From positions 27,014 to 91,013 of the forward strand of contig CAKPCF010000004.1 of the NCBI GenBank assembly GCA_934141445.1: a DNA stretch of 64,000 nt, written 5' to 3'. Position 1 is the first letter of the stretch. Each line of letters opens with the position of its first letter. The position numbers and the translations under genes are program-made. Origin of the DNA: an uncultured Clostridia bacterium (GTDB lineage Bacteria; Bacillota; Clostridia; TANB77; CAG-508). The notes under the pieces were generated by a model. That model was given only the letters and a program-made list of their open reading frames with translations. It was not told the DNA's origin and searched no databases. Below are positions 9,269 to 19,316 of this stretch, piece after piece.

Positions 9269-10699
9269 TTATGCTTTTTCATTTACTAATTTCTTAAATT
9301 GATTTCCTCTATCTGCAAAATTTTTGAACATATCAAAACTTGCACTTGCTGGTGAAAATAAAACTACATCTCCAGATTTTGCCAATCTTTTTGCTAACAT
9401 AATTGTTTGCTCTAAAGTCTGACATTTATAAATATTAACTTTCTTTGTAGATTTTTCCATTTCATCTAATACAGCATTCTCAATTTTATCTGCTGTTTGA
9501 CCAATTAAAATCAATTCTTTACAATTATCTAAAATAGGTTTTGCAAGTGGTGCATAGTCTAAATTTTTATCATATCCACCTGCTATTAAAATAATATTTC
9601 TAAGTGCAAATGAATTCAAGCCAACTATAGTTCTTGTTGGGCTAGAAGAGGCTGAATCATTATACCATTTTACTCTATTTTCTGTTTCTTTAACTAATTC
9701 AATTCTATGTTCAACACCTTTAAATTCTGAAATTGTTTTAACAGCTGTTTCAACATCTACAAAGTCTTTTGTAGCAGCTAATACTGCACAAATATTTTCA
9801 GCATTATGTTTTCCTTTTAATATAATATTTTTTGTATCTAAAATATGACTTCTTAATCCATTTTGGCAAAACTTTATTTTTCCATCATCAACAATATATC
9901 CATTTTCAAGTTTTTCTTTACTACTAAAATATATTACTCTACTATTTGCAATTTCTCCACATTTTCTTGTTATTTCATTATCATAATTTAGTATTACAAC
10001 CTCTTCTGGCTTTTGATATTGGAAAATATTTTGTTTGGCTTCTATATATTCTTCCATTGAACTATGAATATTTAAGTGATTTGGTGTAATATTTGTTATT
10101 ACAGATACATTTGGACTTATTTTCATATTCATCAATTGAAAACTACTTAATTCTAATACAACAAAATCATCTGGTGTCATTTCTGCTATTCTAGTAAATA
10201 AAGGATATCCAATGTTTCCTCCTAAAAATACTTTTTTTCCACCAGCTTCCAAAACTTTTGAAATTAAAGTTGTAGTAGTTGTTTTTCCATCACTACCAGT
10301 TACACCAATAACTTTACTTGGTGTAAGTTCCAAAACCATTTCAACTTCTGTTGTAACAATTGCACCTCTTTCAGTTTCTTTTGCTAATTCTGGAACTGTT
10401 GGTAAGCAACTTGGTGAACGAAAAATAATATCAAATCCTTGTAGCTTTCTTAAATAATCTTTTCCAAATGAAAAATTCATTCCATAGTCTATTATTTGAT
10501 TGATTAAATTATTATCTATTTTATCAATTTCTTTGTTATCAAAGACTGTAACATTTGCTTTCAATTTGTGTAAATATTCTATTAGTGGTAAGTTACTAAC
10601 ACCTAAACCAATAACAGCAACTTTACTTTTCTTTAAATAATTGTTAAACTCTTCTAATTTCTCATTTTTATATGAATTTTCTAATGTACTATTTTCCAT
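9269..10699 (-). CDS. murD: UDP-N-acetylmuramoyl-L-alanine--D-glutamate ligase MurD
   Basis: Adds D-glutamate to UDP-MurNAc-L-Ala in cytoplasmic peptidoglycan precursor synthesis. About 476 residues. Rossmann-like N-terminal domain with VAVIGLGVSNLPLIEYL, the Mur-ligase ATP loop GVTGSDGKTTTTTLI, catalytic region LELSSFQL, NITPNHLNIH, and C-terminal WYNDSASSSPTRTIVGLNSF and LIAGGYDKNLDY. ATG 10699 is preferred; GGGAG lies 11-13 bases upstream. ATG 10723 is in frame and possible. Isolated from other mur genes here; cmk-like gene precedes it by 43-67 bases, so the two may share a transcript. Confidence 0.95.
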   Translation of the reverse strand: MENSTLENSYKNEKLEEFNNYLKKSKVAVIGLGVSNLPLIEYLHKLKANVTVFDNKEIDKIDNNLINQIIDYGMNFSFGKDYLRKLQGFDIIFRSPSCLPTVPELAKETERGAIVTTEVEMVLELTPSKVIGVTGSDGKTTTTTLISKVLEAGGKKVFLGGNIGYPLFTRIAEMTPDDFVVLELSSFQLMNMKISPNVSVITNITPNHLNIHSSMEEYIEAKQNIFQYQKPEEVVILNYDNEITRKCGEIANSRVIYFSSKEKLENGYIVDDGKIKFCQNGLRSHILDTKNIILKGKHNAENICAVLAATKDFVDVETAVKTISEFKGVEHRIELVKETENRVKWYNDSASSSPTRTIVGLNSFALRNIILIAGGYDKNLDYAPLAKPILDNCKELILIGQTADKIENAVLDEMEKSTKKVNIYKCQTLEQTIMLAKRLAKSGDVVLFSPASASFDMFKNFADRGNQFKKLVNEKA

Positions 10700-10765
10700 A
10701 ATAATATAAACACTCCCTTTCATCTTTTGAAAATATTATGTAAGTATATAAACATTAGTAAATTT

Positions 10766-11467
10766 TTAATACATTTCTTCAGGCACTTTTAAATTTGACA
10801 TATCTATATTTGCTAATAAAAACTTTGTAGATTGTTCTACACTTTTACAATTAGTTACATCTATTGTTATTGTGCCATTAGATAGTTCATAAAAACCTGC
10901 CTCTTCTTGTAATTTATCACGCATTTCTATATTTTTTCTAATTTCCTCTTCTGATTCTTCATTATGATATTGCGCACATTTTCTTTTTACTCTTTCATCT
11001 AAATCTGCAACTACAAAAAAATGATAATCAGTATCTGGATATATCTTCATAATACTTCTTCCAGAAATAATAACATTATAATCTTTTTTTAAATCATCAA
11101 TAAGCTTCCTTGCAAAAGCAAATAATTGCTTATTATCAGCCTTTCCACCAACAGTTGAAACAGCTAAAGAAACATCTTTTGATTGTAGTAATTCTTCATC
11201 TATTTTTTTATTTCCAATATATATAATTGTTTCATTATCTTCTATTTTCAAATTGATATTAAATAAATCCATCATTTCTTTAATATCCAAATTTTTGTTT
11301 GTTTTCTTTAAGTCTTCTATATTTTTTCCATTTTGCATTATTGCATAAACTATTGCTCTATATAAATTTCCACCATTTAAGAGTACAGTATTAGGTAATT
11401 CTTTTATAAGTTCTCTACATATACTAGTCTTTCCGGCTCCAACCAAGCCTTCTATTCCTATAACCAT
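10766..11467 (-). CDS. Cytidylate-kinase-like nucleoside monophosphate kinase
   Basis: 233 residues, P-loop kinase. N-terminal MVIGIEGLVGAGKTSICREL (Walker A), LLNGGNLYRAIVYAIMQNGKNIEDL (NMP-binding, like the DSGAMYRA segment of Cmk), DVSLAVSTVGG, ISGRSIMKIYPDTDYHFFVVADLDERVKRK (the GRDIGT...vFP.a..KiFl.A s..eRA.RR pattern of cytidylate kinases), and a LID-like QYHNEESEEEIRKNIEMRDK. It deviates at several Cmk positions (NGGNLY for DSGAMY, GRSIMK for GRDIGT), so the substrate may not be CMP. RBS AGGGG, start ATG 11467. Confidence 0.7.
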   Translation of the reverse strand: MVIGIEGLVGAGKTSICRELIKELPNTVLLNGGNLYRAIVYAIMQNGKNIEDLKKTNKNLDIKEMMDLFNINLKIEDNETIIYIGNKKIDEELLQSKDVSLAVSTVGGKADNKQLFAFARKLIDDLKKDYNVIISGRSIMKIYPDTDYHFFVVADLDERVKRKCAQYHNEESEEEIRKNIEMRDKLQEEAGFYELSNGTITIDVTNCKSVEQSTKFLLANIDMSNLKVPEEMY

Positions 11468-11656
11468 TTATTATCCCCTTCTAACATTATATTATTTTAC
11501 GAAAGTATTGTATCATTTTATAAAGTGTTTTTCAAGTATGATGAATTATTAAAAATGGCTATTTTGAAGTATTATTTGAATTTCAGCAAATTCAAATGAA
11601 TATTTTTTTCATTATCAGACATAATAGTTATAGAATTATTCAAGGAGGTGTTGAAA

Positions 11657-11707
11657 ATGTCTAAAAAGAAAAAACAAAGTAAAGAAAGAACAACTGATGA
11701 AGACTAG
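11657..11707 (+). CDS. Possible 16-residue basic microprotein
   Basis: ATG 11657 is preceded by a near-perfect AAGGAGGTG ribosome site (six-base spacing) and encodes MSKKKKQSKERTTDED. It is too short to class. It could be a true microprotein or a leader peptide for a short transcript. In the gap 11468-11961 this and the hairpin at 11869-11912 are the only things I see. No clear -10/-35 precedes it. Confidence 0.4.
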   Translation: MSKKKKQSKERTTDED

Positions 11708-11868
11708 TTAGCAATACCAAAAAATTTTCAGTAGTACTTTATAGAGCTTAATTTATATAAATTATTGTTGTATTTAGTACTACATTCTAGACAAAATATT
11801 TTGTTAAAATCATTCAATATAGATTTAATTAAATTTAGTTAAGAGAAGTATTTACTCTCTATAAAAAG

Positions 11869-11912
11869 AAGAGGCTATTCGGTAATAAAAACCAAATATC
11901 CTCTTCTTTCTA
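11869..11912. terminator. Bidirectional intrinsic terminator
   Basis: Inverted repeat AGAAGAGG-C-TATT-C-GGT / ACC-A-AATA-T-CCTCTTCT with A-rich and T-rich flanks. It would end transcription from either the plus-strand microprotein or the minus-strand 52-residue gene. Confidence 0.75.
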
Positions 11913-11961
11913 TTTAATAAAATATAATATCTTTTAACTTTTATAATAGTATATCTTTGAA

Positions 11962-12120
11962 TTATTTACTATCTTTATTTCCAGAAATTTCATATTCTCT
12001 TTTAGCTTTATATGCTTTCATTCTTTCTTCATTTATTGAACTTGATTTCTTTTCTTCTAGATCTTCTTGCTTACTTTTACTGTTAAATATATTGTAAATA
12101 GATTTTATAATATTTTTCAT
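11962..12120 (-). CDS. Small charged protein of unknown function (52 residues)
   Basis: Starts MKNIIKSIYNIFNSKSKQ and ends in a strongly charged tail (EERMKAYKAKREYEISGNKDSK). The first 13 residues could form a short amphipathic helix; no other motif. GGGGG sits five bases before ATG 12120, so the in-frame start at 12144 is rejected. It lies 51 bases downstream of uvrA on the same strand and is probably on the uvrA transcript. No family recognised. Confidence 0.6.
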   Translation of the reverse strand: MKNIIKSIYNIFNSKSKQEDLEEKKSSSINEERMKAYKAKREYEISGNKDSK

Positions 12121-12171
12121 ATTTTCCCCCACAAACTTTTTCATATTTTAACTTTTATAAATTTTCATTGC

Positions 12172-14997
12172 CTAATTTTCTAGATATTTCTTTAAGAATT
12201 TTCCTGTATATGACTGTTCATTTTTTACAATTTGTTCTGGTGTTCCTATTGCAATTACTTGACCACCTTTTTCTCCACCTTCTGGTCCTAAATCTATAAT
12301 ATGGTCTGCTGTTTTTATTAAGTCTAAATTATGCTCAATTACAAGAATTGTATTTCCAGTATCAACCAATCTTTGTAAAATTTCAATTAGTCTATGGACA
12401 TCTGCAATATGAAGTCCTGTAGTTGGTTCATCTAATATATATAAAGTTTTTCCAGTAGCTCTTTTTGATAATTCTGTTGCAAGTTTAACTCTTTGTGCTT
12501 CACCACCTGATAAAGTAGTTGAAGGTTGTCCTAATTTCACATATCCCAAACCTACATCTAGTAAAGTTTGAATCTTTTGCTTTATTTTTGGAACATTGCT
12601 AAAGAATTCAACTGCTTCTTCAATCGTCATATCTAATACATCAGATATACTTTTTCCTTTATATTTAACTTCTAAAGTTTCTCTATTATATCTTTTTCCA
12701 GCACATACTTCGCAAGGTACATAAATATCTGGTAAGAAATTCATTCCTATTTTTACAACACCATCACCTTGGCAAGCTTCACATCTTCCACCTTCAACAT
12801 TAAAGCTAAATCTACCTTTTTGATAGCCTCTCATTTTTGCTTCATTTGTTCCTGCAAAGATATCTCGAATACTATCAAATACACCTGTATATGTTGCTGG
12901 ATTTGAACGTGGTGTTCTTCCTATTGGTGATTGGTCTATGTTTATAATCTTATCTATATTTTCAATACCTTTTATTTTTGTACATTTACCTGGTTTAACA
13001 TTTGAGCCATTAAGTTCTTTAGCTAAATATTGATATAATACTTCATTTACTAAAGTTGATTTTCCTGAACCAGATACACCTGTAACACAATTAAATACAC
13101 CTAATGGAATTTTTACATTTACATTTTTTAAATTATGTTCTGTAGCTCCTATAATTTCTATTGCTTTTCCATTTGACTTTCTTCTCTTCTTTGGTACTGG
13201 AATCTTCTTTCTTCCACTTAAGTATTGTCCTGTAATTGAACCTTCTACTTTCTTTATTTCTTCTGCAGTTCCTTGAGCTATAACATTTCCGCCATGTACA
13301 CCAGCACCAGGTCCAATATCAATAACTTGGTCTGCTGCATACATTGTATCTTCATCATGTTCTACAACAATTAAAGTATTTCCTAAATCTCTCATTTTTT
13401 TCATTGTTTGAATTAACTTCTCATTGTCTCTTTGATGAAGTCCTATACTTGGTTCATCTAATATATACATTACTCCGGATAAGCCAGAGCCAATTTGTGT
13501 TGCAAGTCTAATTCTTTGAGCTTCACCACCTGATAAAGTTCCAGCTGGTCTTGATAAAGTTAAATAGTCAAGTCCTACATCTATTAAGAATTCTAATCTC
13601 TTGTTTAACTCTCTGAATATCATATCTGCAATCATTTTTTCTTTTTTATTTAATTGTAAACTTTGCAAATATTCTTTGATTTTTACAATTGATAATTCAG
13701 TAAGTTCATTTATATTTTTGTCACCTACTTTAATAGATAGAACTTCTTTTTTTAATCTAGCTCCATGGCAGGTTGAACAAGCACTTTCGCTCATATACAT
13801 TTCATAGAAGTCACGCATTCCTGCAGATTTAGTTTCCCTATATCTTCTATCTAGTGTTGGTAAAACACCTTCAAATGGTGTTGTGAATTTTCTTGTTCCA
13901 GCAGAAGAGGTATATTCAAAATCTATTTCTTCATTTCCAGTTCCATATAAAATCTTTTCTAAAAATTCACGTGGTAATTTCTTTATTGGTTTCTTTATAT
14001 CTACACCATAATGTTTACCTATACTTTCAAAGTACATTTTAGCCATTGTCTCGCCTTTTTTCATTGTGCTAGATCCAAATGCTTTTACTCCATCATATAA
14101 AGTTTTGCTTTTATCTGGTATAATTAAATCTTCATCCATTTTCATTAAATAGCCAATACCTGTACATTCAGGACAAGCTCCTTGTGGGTTATTGAAAGAA
14201 AACATACGTGGTGAAAGTTCTTCAAAACTAAAGCCACAATTTGTACATGCATAATTACTGCTATATATTTTTTCTCCCAAGCCTATGAAATCTATTTTTA
14301 CTAAACTTCCAGCATACTGCATTGCCACTTCAACACTTTCTGCTAAACGATTTCTGCTTTCTGGTCTAATAACTAAACGATCAACTATAATATCGATATT
14401 ATGTTTTTTATTTCTATCTAATTCAATATCATCAGAAAGTTCATATATTTCTCCATCTATTTTTGCTCTTACGAAACCATTTTTTTGCATGTCAGCAAAA
14501 AGCTTGGTATATTCCCCTTTTTTTGAACGAACAACAGGAGACAATACTTGAATTTTAGTGCCTTCTTCATGGCTTAAAATATTGTCTACAATTTGGTCTA
14601 TTGTTTGTTTTTCAATTTTCACACCACAATTAGGACAATATGGTACACCAATTCTAGCATATAATAAACGAATATAATCATATATTTCTGTAACTGTTCC
14701 TACTGTTGAACGTGGGTTCTTTGATGTTGTTTTTTGGTCAATTGAAATAGCTGGTGATAAACCTTCTATGCTTTCAACATCTGGTTTCTCCATAATTCCC
14801 AAAAACTGTCTTGCATAAGATGATAAGCTCTCTACATATCTTCTTTGACCTTCTGCATATAAAGTATCAAAAGCTAAAGATGATTTTCCAGAACCTGAAA
14901 GTCCTGTAATAACAACTAATTTATCTTTTGGAATTTCTAAACTTATGTTTTTTAAATTGTGTTCTTTTGCTCCTTTAATGATGATCTTATCATTCAT
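12172..14997 (-). CDS. uvrA: UvrABC system ATPase UvrA
   Basis: DNA-damage recognition subunit of bacterial nucleotide excision repair, working as a dimer with UvrB. 941 residues with the full layout: first ABC half with Walker [29 protein letters not shown], zinc module [11 protein letters not shown] ... ACPECTGIG, signature [30 protein letters not shown], second half with [15 protein letters not shown], zinc module [15 protein letters not shown] ... [12 protein letters not shown], signature [12 protein letters not shown] and [10 protein letters not shown]. Start ATG 14997 has GGGGG seven bases upstream. uvrB and uvrC are not in the window. Confidence 0.98.
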   Translation of the reverse strand: MNDKIIIKGAKEHNLKNISLEIPKDKLVVITGLSGSGKSSLAFDTLYAEGQRRYVESLSSYARQFLGIMEKPDVESIEGLSPAISIDQKTTSKNPRSTVGTVTEIYDYIRLLYARIGVPYCPNCGVKIEKQTIDQIVDNILSHEEGTKIQVLSPVVRSKKGEYTKLFADMQKNGFVRAKIDGEIYELSDDIELDRNKKHNIDIIVDRLVIRPESRNRLAESVEVAMQYAGSLVKIDFIGLGEKIYSSNYACTNCGFSFEELSPRMFSFNNPQGACPECTGIGYLMKMDEDLIIPDKSKTLYDGVKAFGSSTMKKGETMAKMYFESIGKHYGVDIKKPIKKLPREFLEKILYGTGNEEIDFEYTSSAGTRKFTTPFEGVLPTLDRRYRETKSAGMRDFYEMYMSESACSTCHGARLKKEVLSIKVGDKNINELTELSIVKIKEYLQSLQLNKKEKMIADMIFRELNKRLEFLIDVGLDYLTLSRPAGTLSGGEAQRIRLATQIGSGLSGVMYILDEPSIGLHQRDNEKLIQTMKKMRDLGNTLIVVEHDEDTMYAADQVIDIGPGAGVHGGNVIAQGTAEEIKKVEGSITGQYLSGRKKIPVPKKRRKSNGKAIEIIGATEHNLKNVNVKIPLGVFNCVTGVSGSGKSTLVNEVLYQYLAKELNGSNVKPGKCTKIKGIENIDKIINIDQSPIGRTPRSNPATYTGVFDSIRDIFAGTNEAKMRGYQKGRFSFNVEGGRCEACQGDGVVKIGMNFLPDIYVPCEVCAGKRYNRETLEVKYKGKSISDVLDMTIEEAVEFFSNVPKIKQKIQTLLDVGLGYVKLGQPSTTLSGGEAQRVKLATELSKRATGKTLYILDEPTTGLHIADVHRLIEILQRLVDTGNTILVIEHNLDLIKTADHIIDLGPEGGEKGGQVIAIGTPEQIVKNEQSYTGKFLKKYLEN

Positions 14998-15140
14998 TTT
15001 TTAGCCCCCTAATTTTTTATAATCTTATATGTAATGTCTAAATGTCATCTTTTTTATTAAGTCTCATAAAATCGAAAATATTATATCATAGTAAATTCAA
15101 TCTAGCAAGGAAAATAGAAATATTGTCAAGGCTTTTACAT

Positions 15141-15184
15141 AAAAAAACTACTAATTGTTTAAATCTCACAATTAGCAGTTTTAT
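15141..15184 (-). terminator. Terminator of the first exopolysaccharide operon
   Basis: Minus-strand AAAACT-G-CTAATTGT / ACAATTAG-T-AGTTTTTTT with a nine-base loop, 10 bases past the MBL-fold gene stop. Confidence 0.85.
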
Positions 15185-15193
15185 TTAATGATT

Positions 15194-16139
15194 TTATTCT
15201 TTTTCAAACCCTTTAGAAGTTAATCTTATTGTTTGGTCACCTTCAAAAGCTACAAAATTTGTTGTGTTCATTTCTTCTAGCCAACTTCTTACTTCAACTG
15301 TTTGCCATTTTCCAGAATTATATCCACCACCATTATCATTATTCCAAAGCCATTTTGGACAATTAAAAAAACATATAGTTGGTTTTATTACATCATAAAC
15401 TTCCTTCGTGACACCATATTGTCCATGATGTGCCATTTGAACAGCATAGCTTGGTAAATCATCTTTGCAATTTTCTAATAACTCTTTAGATGTATATACA
15501 TAACTATCTCCTAAAAATAGTATACTCTTTTTTACATCTTTTGCAGTAAGCTTAAATACCATACTTGATTCATTTCCATTATCTGAATGAGTGATTTCAG
15601 GATTAGCAATTCTTAGTATTTTGCACTCAACATTACCTATTTCAATAAATTGATTTGCTGTACAATCAATTCTGTTTTTTATTTTACTATTATTTAATTC
15701 CTTTATCATGGCAAGTTCTGTTTCTTTGCCTCTGCTATCATTTGCTTCATACCATTCAGCAGTGTTTAAATGATAACATAAATTTTCAATAGTAATATTA
15801 TTATTTTCATTTTTTAATATTTCGAGTAATGCTCCTACATGGTCATCATGTGCATGAGTAATAAACCAATAATCAACCTTTCCATTACCATACTTATTTA
15901 TATATGACAAAATCAAATCTGAATCTGTATTTTTGCCACCATCTACTATTATGAGCTTATTATTTCTAGTTCTAATTACATATCCTGCAGAATTTATATT
16001 TTCCTTATCTTCTTCGTTGCTTCCACCAATTAAAGTTATCTTTATACCTTCTACACTTTTATTATAATAATAAAAAAATAAGCAAATAATTATTCCGTAC
16101 AATTACTAAAATACTTAATTTTAAAATTATTTTTTTCAT
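15194..16139 (-). pseudogene. ComEC-like MBL-fold hydrolase with a +1 lesion near its N terminus (possible recoded gene)
   Basis: Metallo-beta-lactamase fold protein related to the C-terminal domain of ComEC/Rec2: VDGG, WFITHAHDDHVGALLEIL (HxHxDH metal motif), ILFLGDSYVYTSKELL, VQMAHHGQYGVTKEVYDVIKP. An ATG at 16139 with a strong AAGGAA site opens MKKIILKLSILVIV, the first half of a signal anchor, but the frame hits CGG at about 16095. Dropping one base in GTA-CGG-AAT restores GIIICLFFYYYNKSVEG and the whole domain. Span is 3n+1. Without recoding, translation could only restart inside the anchor at 16102. Last gene of the polysaccharide operon. Confidence 0.78.
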
Positions 16140-16150
16140 ATATTCCTTCT

Positions 16151-16906
16151 TTATTCAATATTACTATTTTTATATATCAAATAGTTATCTGTTTCGTAGA
16201 ACACATTGTAATCATATTTTTCTAATTCTTCATTTTTCTGCATTCCTTTTCCCCAGATAATATAATTGCAATTTGCTGTTTTACAATTTCTTGTAACAAA
16301 TTGTACATTTCCCAATTGTTGCTGTACAACAATTGTTACACTATCATAACTTTTTGGTTCACGTGCATACATTAGCACTATTTCTGGATTTACTTGTCTG
16401 ATATATGACACTAGATCAGTAGTTGGCATTACTTTTTTAGTTCTAGTATTATCTTGCATAATTGCTGTAGCAATCTCATAAGCTTCATTTGGAACTTTAT
16501 ATAGATTATTTACTGCTACATAATTTTCCTTATTATAAATAAGCTTGCCACTTAATACAATTGCTACAACAGCAATTATTCCTAAAATTATTTGCTCTGC
16601 TTTTCCTTTTCTTGACATGATAATCTTTGTAATTACATAAGATATAGTGATTCCAAGTGGAAACATCCAATACATTCGCCAATAAACAGAAACTGGAAAA
16701 AATGGTTCTACTATAGCACTAAAAATAGGATTTAATGTAATAATTCCAATACATGCAGTTAATCCTATAAAAAACAATTTAATTTTCTTATTTTCTTCTT
16801 TAAAAAAAATATATACTAATGCAATTATGTATAAAACAATATATGCCCCTGTTCCTTTATATTCCAAAAAAGTTGTTTTAATTGTATTTAATCCTTCTAT
16901 TAACAT
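16151..16906 (-). CDS. Membrane protein of the exopolysaccharide locus, C-terminal half of a DUF6077-like protein
   Basis: 251 residues: about five membrane helices then a soluble tail (VNPEIVLMYAREPKSYDSVTIVVQQQ ... NCNYIIWGKG ... YETDNYLIYK). The preceding gene ends in mid-membrane-domain and this one continues the expected topology, including VYWRMYWMFPLGITISYV, so I read the two as halves of one large protein of the DUF6077 type. Fifty-five bases with stops in all frames separate them, so this is not a single-base shift. The start ATG 16906 has only a weak site. Either a split gene or a decaying one. Role in polysaccharide assembly is inferred from the neighbours. Confidence 0.5.
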   Translation of the reverse strand: MLIEGLNTIKTTFLEYKGTGAYIVLYIIALVYIFFKEENKKIKLFFIGLTACIGIITLNPIFSAIVEPFFPVSVYWRMYWMFPLGITISYVITKIIMSRKGKAEQIILGIIAVVAIVLSGKLIYNKENYVAVNNLYKVPNEAYEIATAIMQDNTRTKKVMPTTDLVSYIRQVNPEIVLMYAREPKSYDSVTIVVQQQLGNVQFVTRNCKTANCNYIIWGKGMQKNEELEKYDYNVFYETDNYLIYKNSNIE

Positions 16907-16961
16907 TCTTTTTACTTATAATCAAATCTCGTTGATTAACACCTTTCTATTATTTTTTATA

Positions 16962-18017
16962 CTACCCTATTAAATTGTAATGTATAACAACATACAATAT
17001 AAAATATACAATACAAGGTATACAGCAAATTCCACTTTTCACTACATATGATATTTCTTTATCTTTAAAAGCAAAAATAACTGCTAAGCTTAATAAAGTT
17101 ATAGCTGGTAAACCTATTCCCATTGATGTTGTTAATACCCCAGCAAAAATTATCATACCTAATAATATACAAGATATTATATCAAAATTATTCTTTAATG
17201 CTTTTATAAATAAAAGCCATACACATGGGATTATTATATTTCCTAATACTGCTTTTCCCTGCCAAATCCTAAATAATAGAAATGTAAAATTTGTCCTTTT
17301 CGAAAAATTTCCCCACATATACAAAAAGCATAACATTATAAGAAATATAATTGTAGCTTTTTTATTCTTGCTAAATAGTTCTTCTGCAATTAACCCATAT
17401 ATTAAATATACGATTGGAATTAAAACTGCTGGCAAAATTGTATGTGCAACAATTGCTGGACTTATGCAAATCAATTTTGATATTAATGCTATATATATAG
17501 GAAATGGTCCTACTACATATCTTATTGGTAACTTTCCATATTCCAAACCTGTTGAACCATCATATTTAAACATTGAATTAGTATAAACAGTTGTTGTTGC
17601 TGTTCCAACATAAAAAGCATCATCATCATCTATATGTGCATATTTTACAAGAGCAAATGATTGTACTCCTATCAAAATAACTAATATTATTGTTAAGATC
17701 TTAGGCATTTCTTTAATACTATTCTTTGTATCACTACATATATTATCTATATTTTCCTTATTTCTAGAAATTGATATTATACTTAAAACTACAGAAATAA
17801 CAATATATATAACAACAAAAGTCATAAAACTTGCTTTCAAAAAAATCAATGGTACTGCTATAATTTCAGAAATCGCAAAATTATATAAATATCCTAAAAC
17901 AAATGCTAAGATTAAATTACTTTTTTCATTTTTAAAGAAACTCGTAAAAAACATACCAACTAATAAAGGAATAATAAACATTGTTAAAATAAATAGTATT
18001 AGTTTTACAAATATCAT
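16962..18017 (-). CDS. Membrane protein of the exopolysaccharide locus, N-terminal half of a DUF6077-like protein
   Basis: 351 residues with about nine hydrophobic helices. A conserved-looking loop YAHIDDDDAFYVGTATTTVYTNSMFKYDGSTG and FRIWQGKAVLGNIIIPCVW match my memory of DUF6077 proteins, large polytopic proteins of Firmicute surface-glycan loci with a glycosyltransferase-C-like acidic loop. It stops directly after a helix (VYFILYVVIHYNLIG), which is abrupt for this family. AAGGAG lies nine bases before ATG 18017, 12 bases after the upstream stop. Confidence 0.55.
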   Translation of the reverse strand: MIFVKLILFILTMFIIPLLVGMFFTSFFKNEKSNLILAFVLGYLYNFAISEIIAVPLIFLKASFMTFVVIYIVISVVLSIISISRNKENIDNICSDTKNSIKEMPKILTIILVILIGVQSFALVKYAHIDDDDAFYVGTATTTVYTNSMFKYDGSTGLEYGKLPIRYVVGPFPIYIALISKLICISPAIVAHTILPAVLIPIVYLIYGLIAEELFSKNKKATIIFLIMLCFLYMWGNFSKRTNFTFLLFRIWQGKAVLGNIIIPCVWLLFIKALKNNFDIISCILLGMIIFAGVLTTSMGIGLPAITLLSLAVIFAFKDKEISYVVKSGICCIPCIVYFILYVVIHYNLIG

Positions 18018-18029
18018 ACAATTATCTCC

Positions 18030-19316
18030 TTATTCAACTTTTTTACAATTTGAATGTAATATCGGTAAAGTAACAAAAGTGATAATACAAATCAAATCTA
18101 CAATACCTATTGAAAATCTTCCTATACTTTCAGAAAACATATATAGCATGCTTGAAATTTCAAATGATATGTATAATCTTTTATACTTATTTTCCAAATT
18201 ACTTTTTATAATAGTTTTAAATACATTTCCATATATAAAAACAATATATAATACTTCTATTATTCCTCCTGACACAAGTGCTTCAATAAAAGTATTATGA
18301 AATTGTGTAAATCTATCTCCTCTTGCTTTAATAGCCTTTATGCCATTAAATCTGCCATAACCAAGAAGCATTGTCAATAAACTAGTACTTGCAAGAGTAA
18401 TTGCTAGACTCCACAAATTTGTTCTTCCTGAGAGTGTTTTTAGTGAAGCTGGTCTAATATATGTTTCTTTTAATTCAACTAAAATTTTACTACAAATATT
18501 AGGTGCAATTTTTGAAAATCCAATAAAAATAATCATACCAGCAATCATTATTAACATAGCAATTTCTATTTTATCAGATAACTTAATTTTATCTGTTGAA
18601 ACAAAAAACATAAACATAAATAAAAATACAATTAACATTGCCGTTCTTGATAAAGCTATCACAACATTAAATATAAATATTCCCAAAAACACTTTATATT
18701 TAATATCTTTATTTTTTAGAATAAGCAACATATCCATTGCAATTCCTATATAAATAAAAAATGAAAATTGATTTCTATTTGCAAAAAATCCTTTAAAAAC
18801 TTGGAAATTTTTTCTAAATTCACCTTTAAAAAAGCTATTAAATAATTCTCTTGAATAGAAAATCATATTAAATAAACAAGCAACTAATATGATATATACA
18901 ATTCCTTTTACTAAAATAAATATTTTTTCTTCTTTTACTTTTACATCTAGCATCAATATATAAAAAGAAAATATTGTTGCGAATTTACAAGCAATGTCCA
19001 AAATATCCATAAACATATTTTCTTTAAAAACTACAATTTCTAAAATTCTTATAGTAAATTGTACTAATGATATTATAGATAAAAGTAATAAATTTAACTT
19101 TCCTTTTTTAGTTACTTTTAATTCTTTATAAAAAATTAAAAACATTAAAATACATTGTACAGCAAAAGCACTTATTATAAATATTGTACTTGCACCACAT
19201 GATTTTTTAGTTAGTGCATTTGGAATCGCAAGTGGAAGTAAGTTTATCACAACAATTACTAATAAATATATTGGTAAATTATCTATATTTATCTTATTCT
19301 TTAACTTTTCTAACAT
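18030..19316 (-). CDS. O-antigen ligase / Wzy-type polymerase family membrane protein
   Basis: 428 residues with 10-12 membrane helices. The family's recognisable segments are FANRNQFSFFIYIGIAM (after helix 5) and, in the large loop, LGYGRFNGIKAIKARGDRFTQFHNTFIEALVSGGI, the H-N-x-(F/Y)-(L/I)-E-x(4)-GG pattern of the Wzy_C domain. Expected to polymerise or ligate undecaprenol-linked repeat units on the outer face of the membrane. Starts with GGAGG and overlaps the flippase gene end by 23 bases, so translation is probably coupled. Confidence 0.85.
   Translation of the reverse strand: MLEKLKNKINIDNLPIYLLVIVVINLLPLAIPNALTKKSCGASTIFIISAFAVQCILMFLIFYKELKVTKKGKLNLLLLSIISLVQFTIRILEIVVFKENMFMDILDIACKFATIFSFYILMLDVKVKEEKIFILVKGIVYIILVACLFNMIFYSRELFNSFFKGEFRKNFQVFKGFFANRNQFSFFIYIGIAMDMLLILKNKDIKYKVFLGIFIFNVVIALSRTAMLIVFLFMFMFFVSTDKIKLSDKIEIAMLIMIAGMIIFIGFSKIAPNICSKILVELKETYIRPASLKTLSGRTNLWSLAITLASTSLLTMLLGYGRFNGIKAIKARGDRFTQFHNTFIEALVSGGIIEVLYIVFIYGNVFKTIIKSNLENKYKRLYISFEISSMLYMFSESIGRFSIGIVDLICIITFVTLPILHSNCKKVE

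Noticed and set aside
16906..16962. Third +1 frameshift site between the two membrane-protein halves
   Set aside because: No CGG is present and stops lie in the downstream frame right before its start, so one skipped base cannot join the halves.
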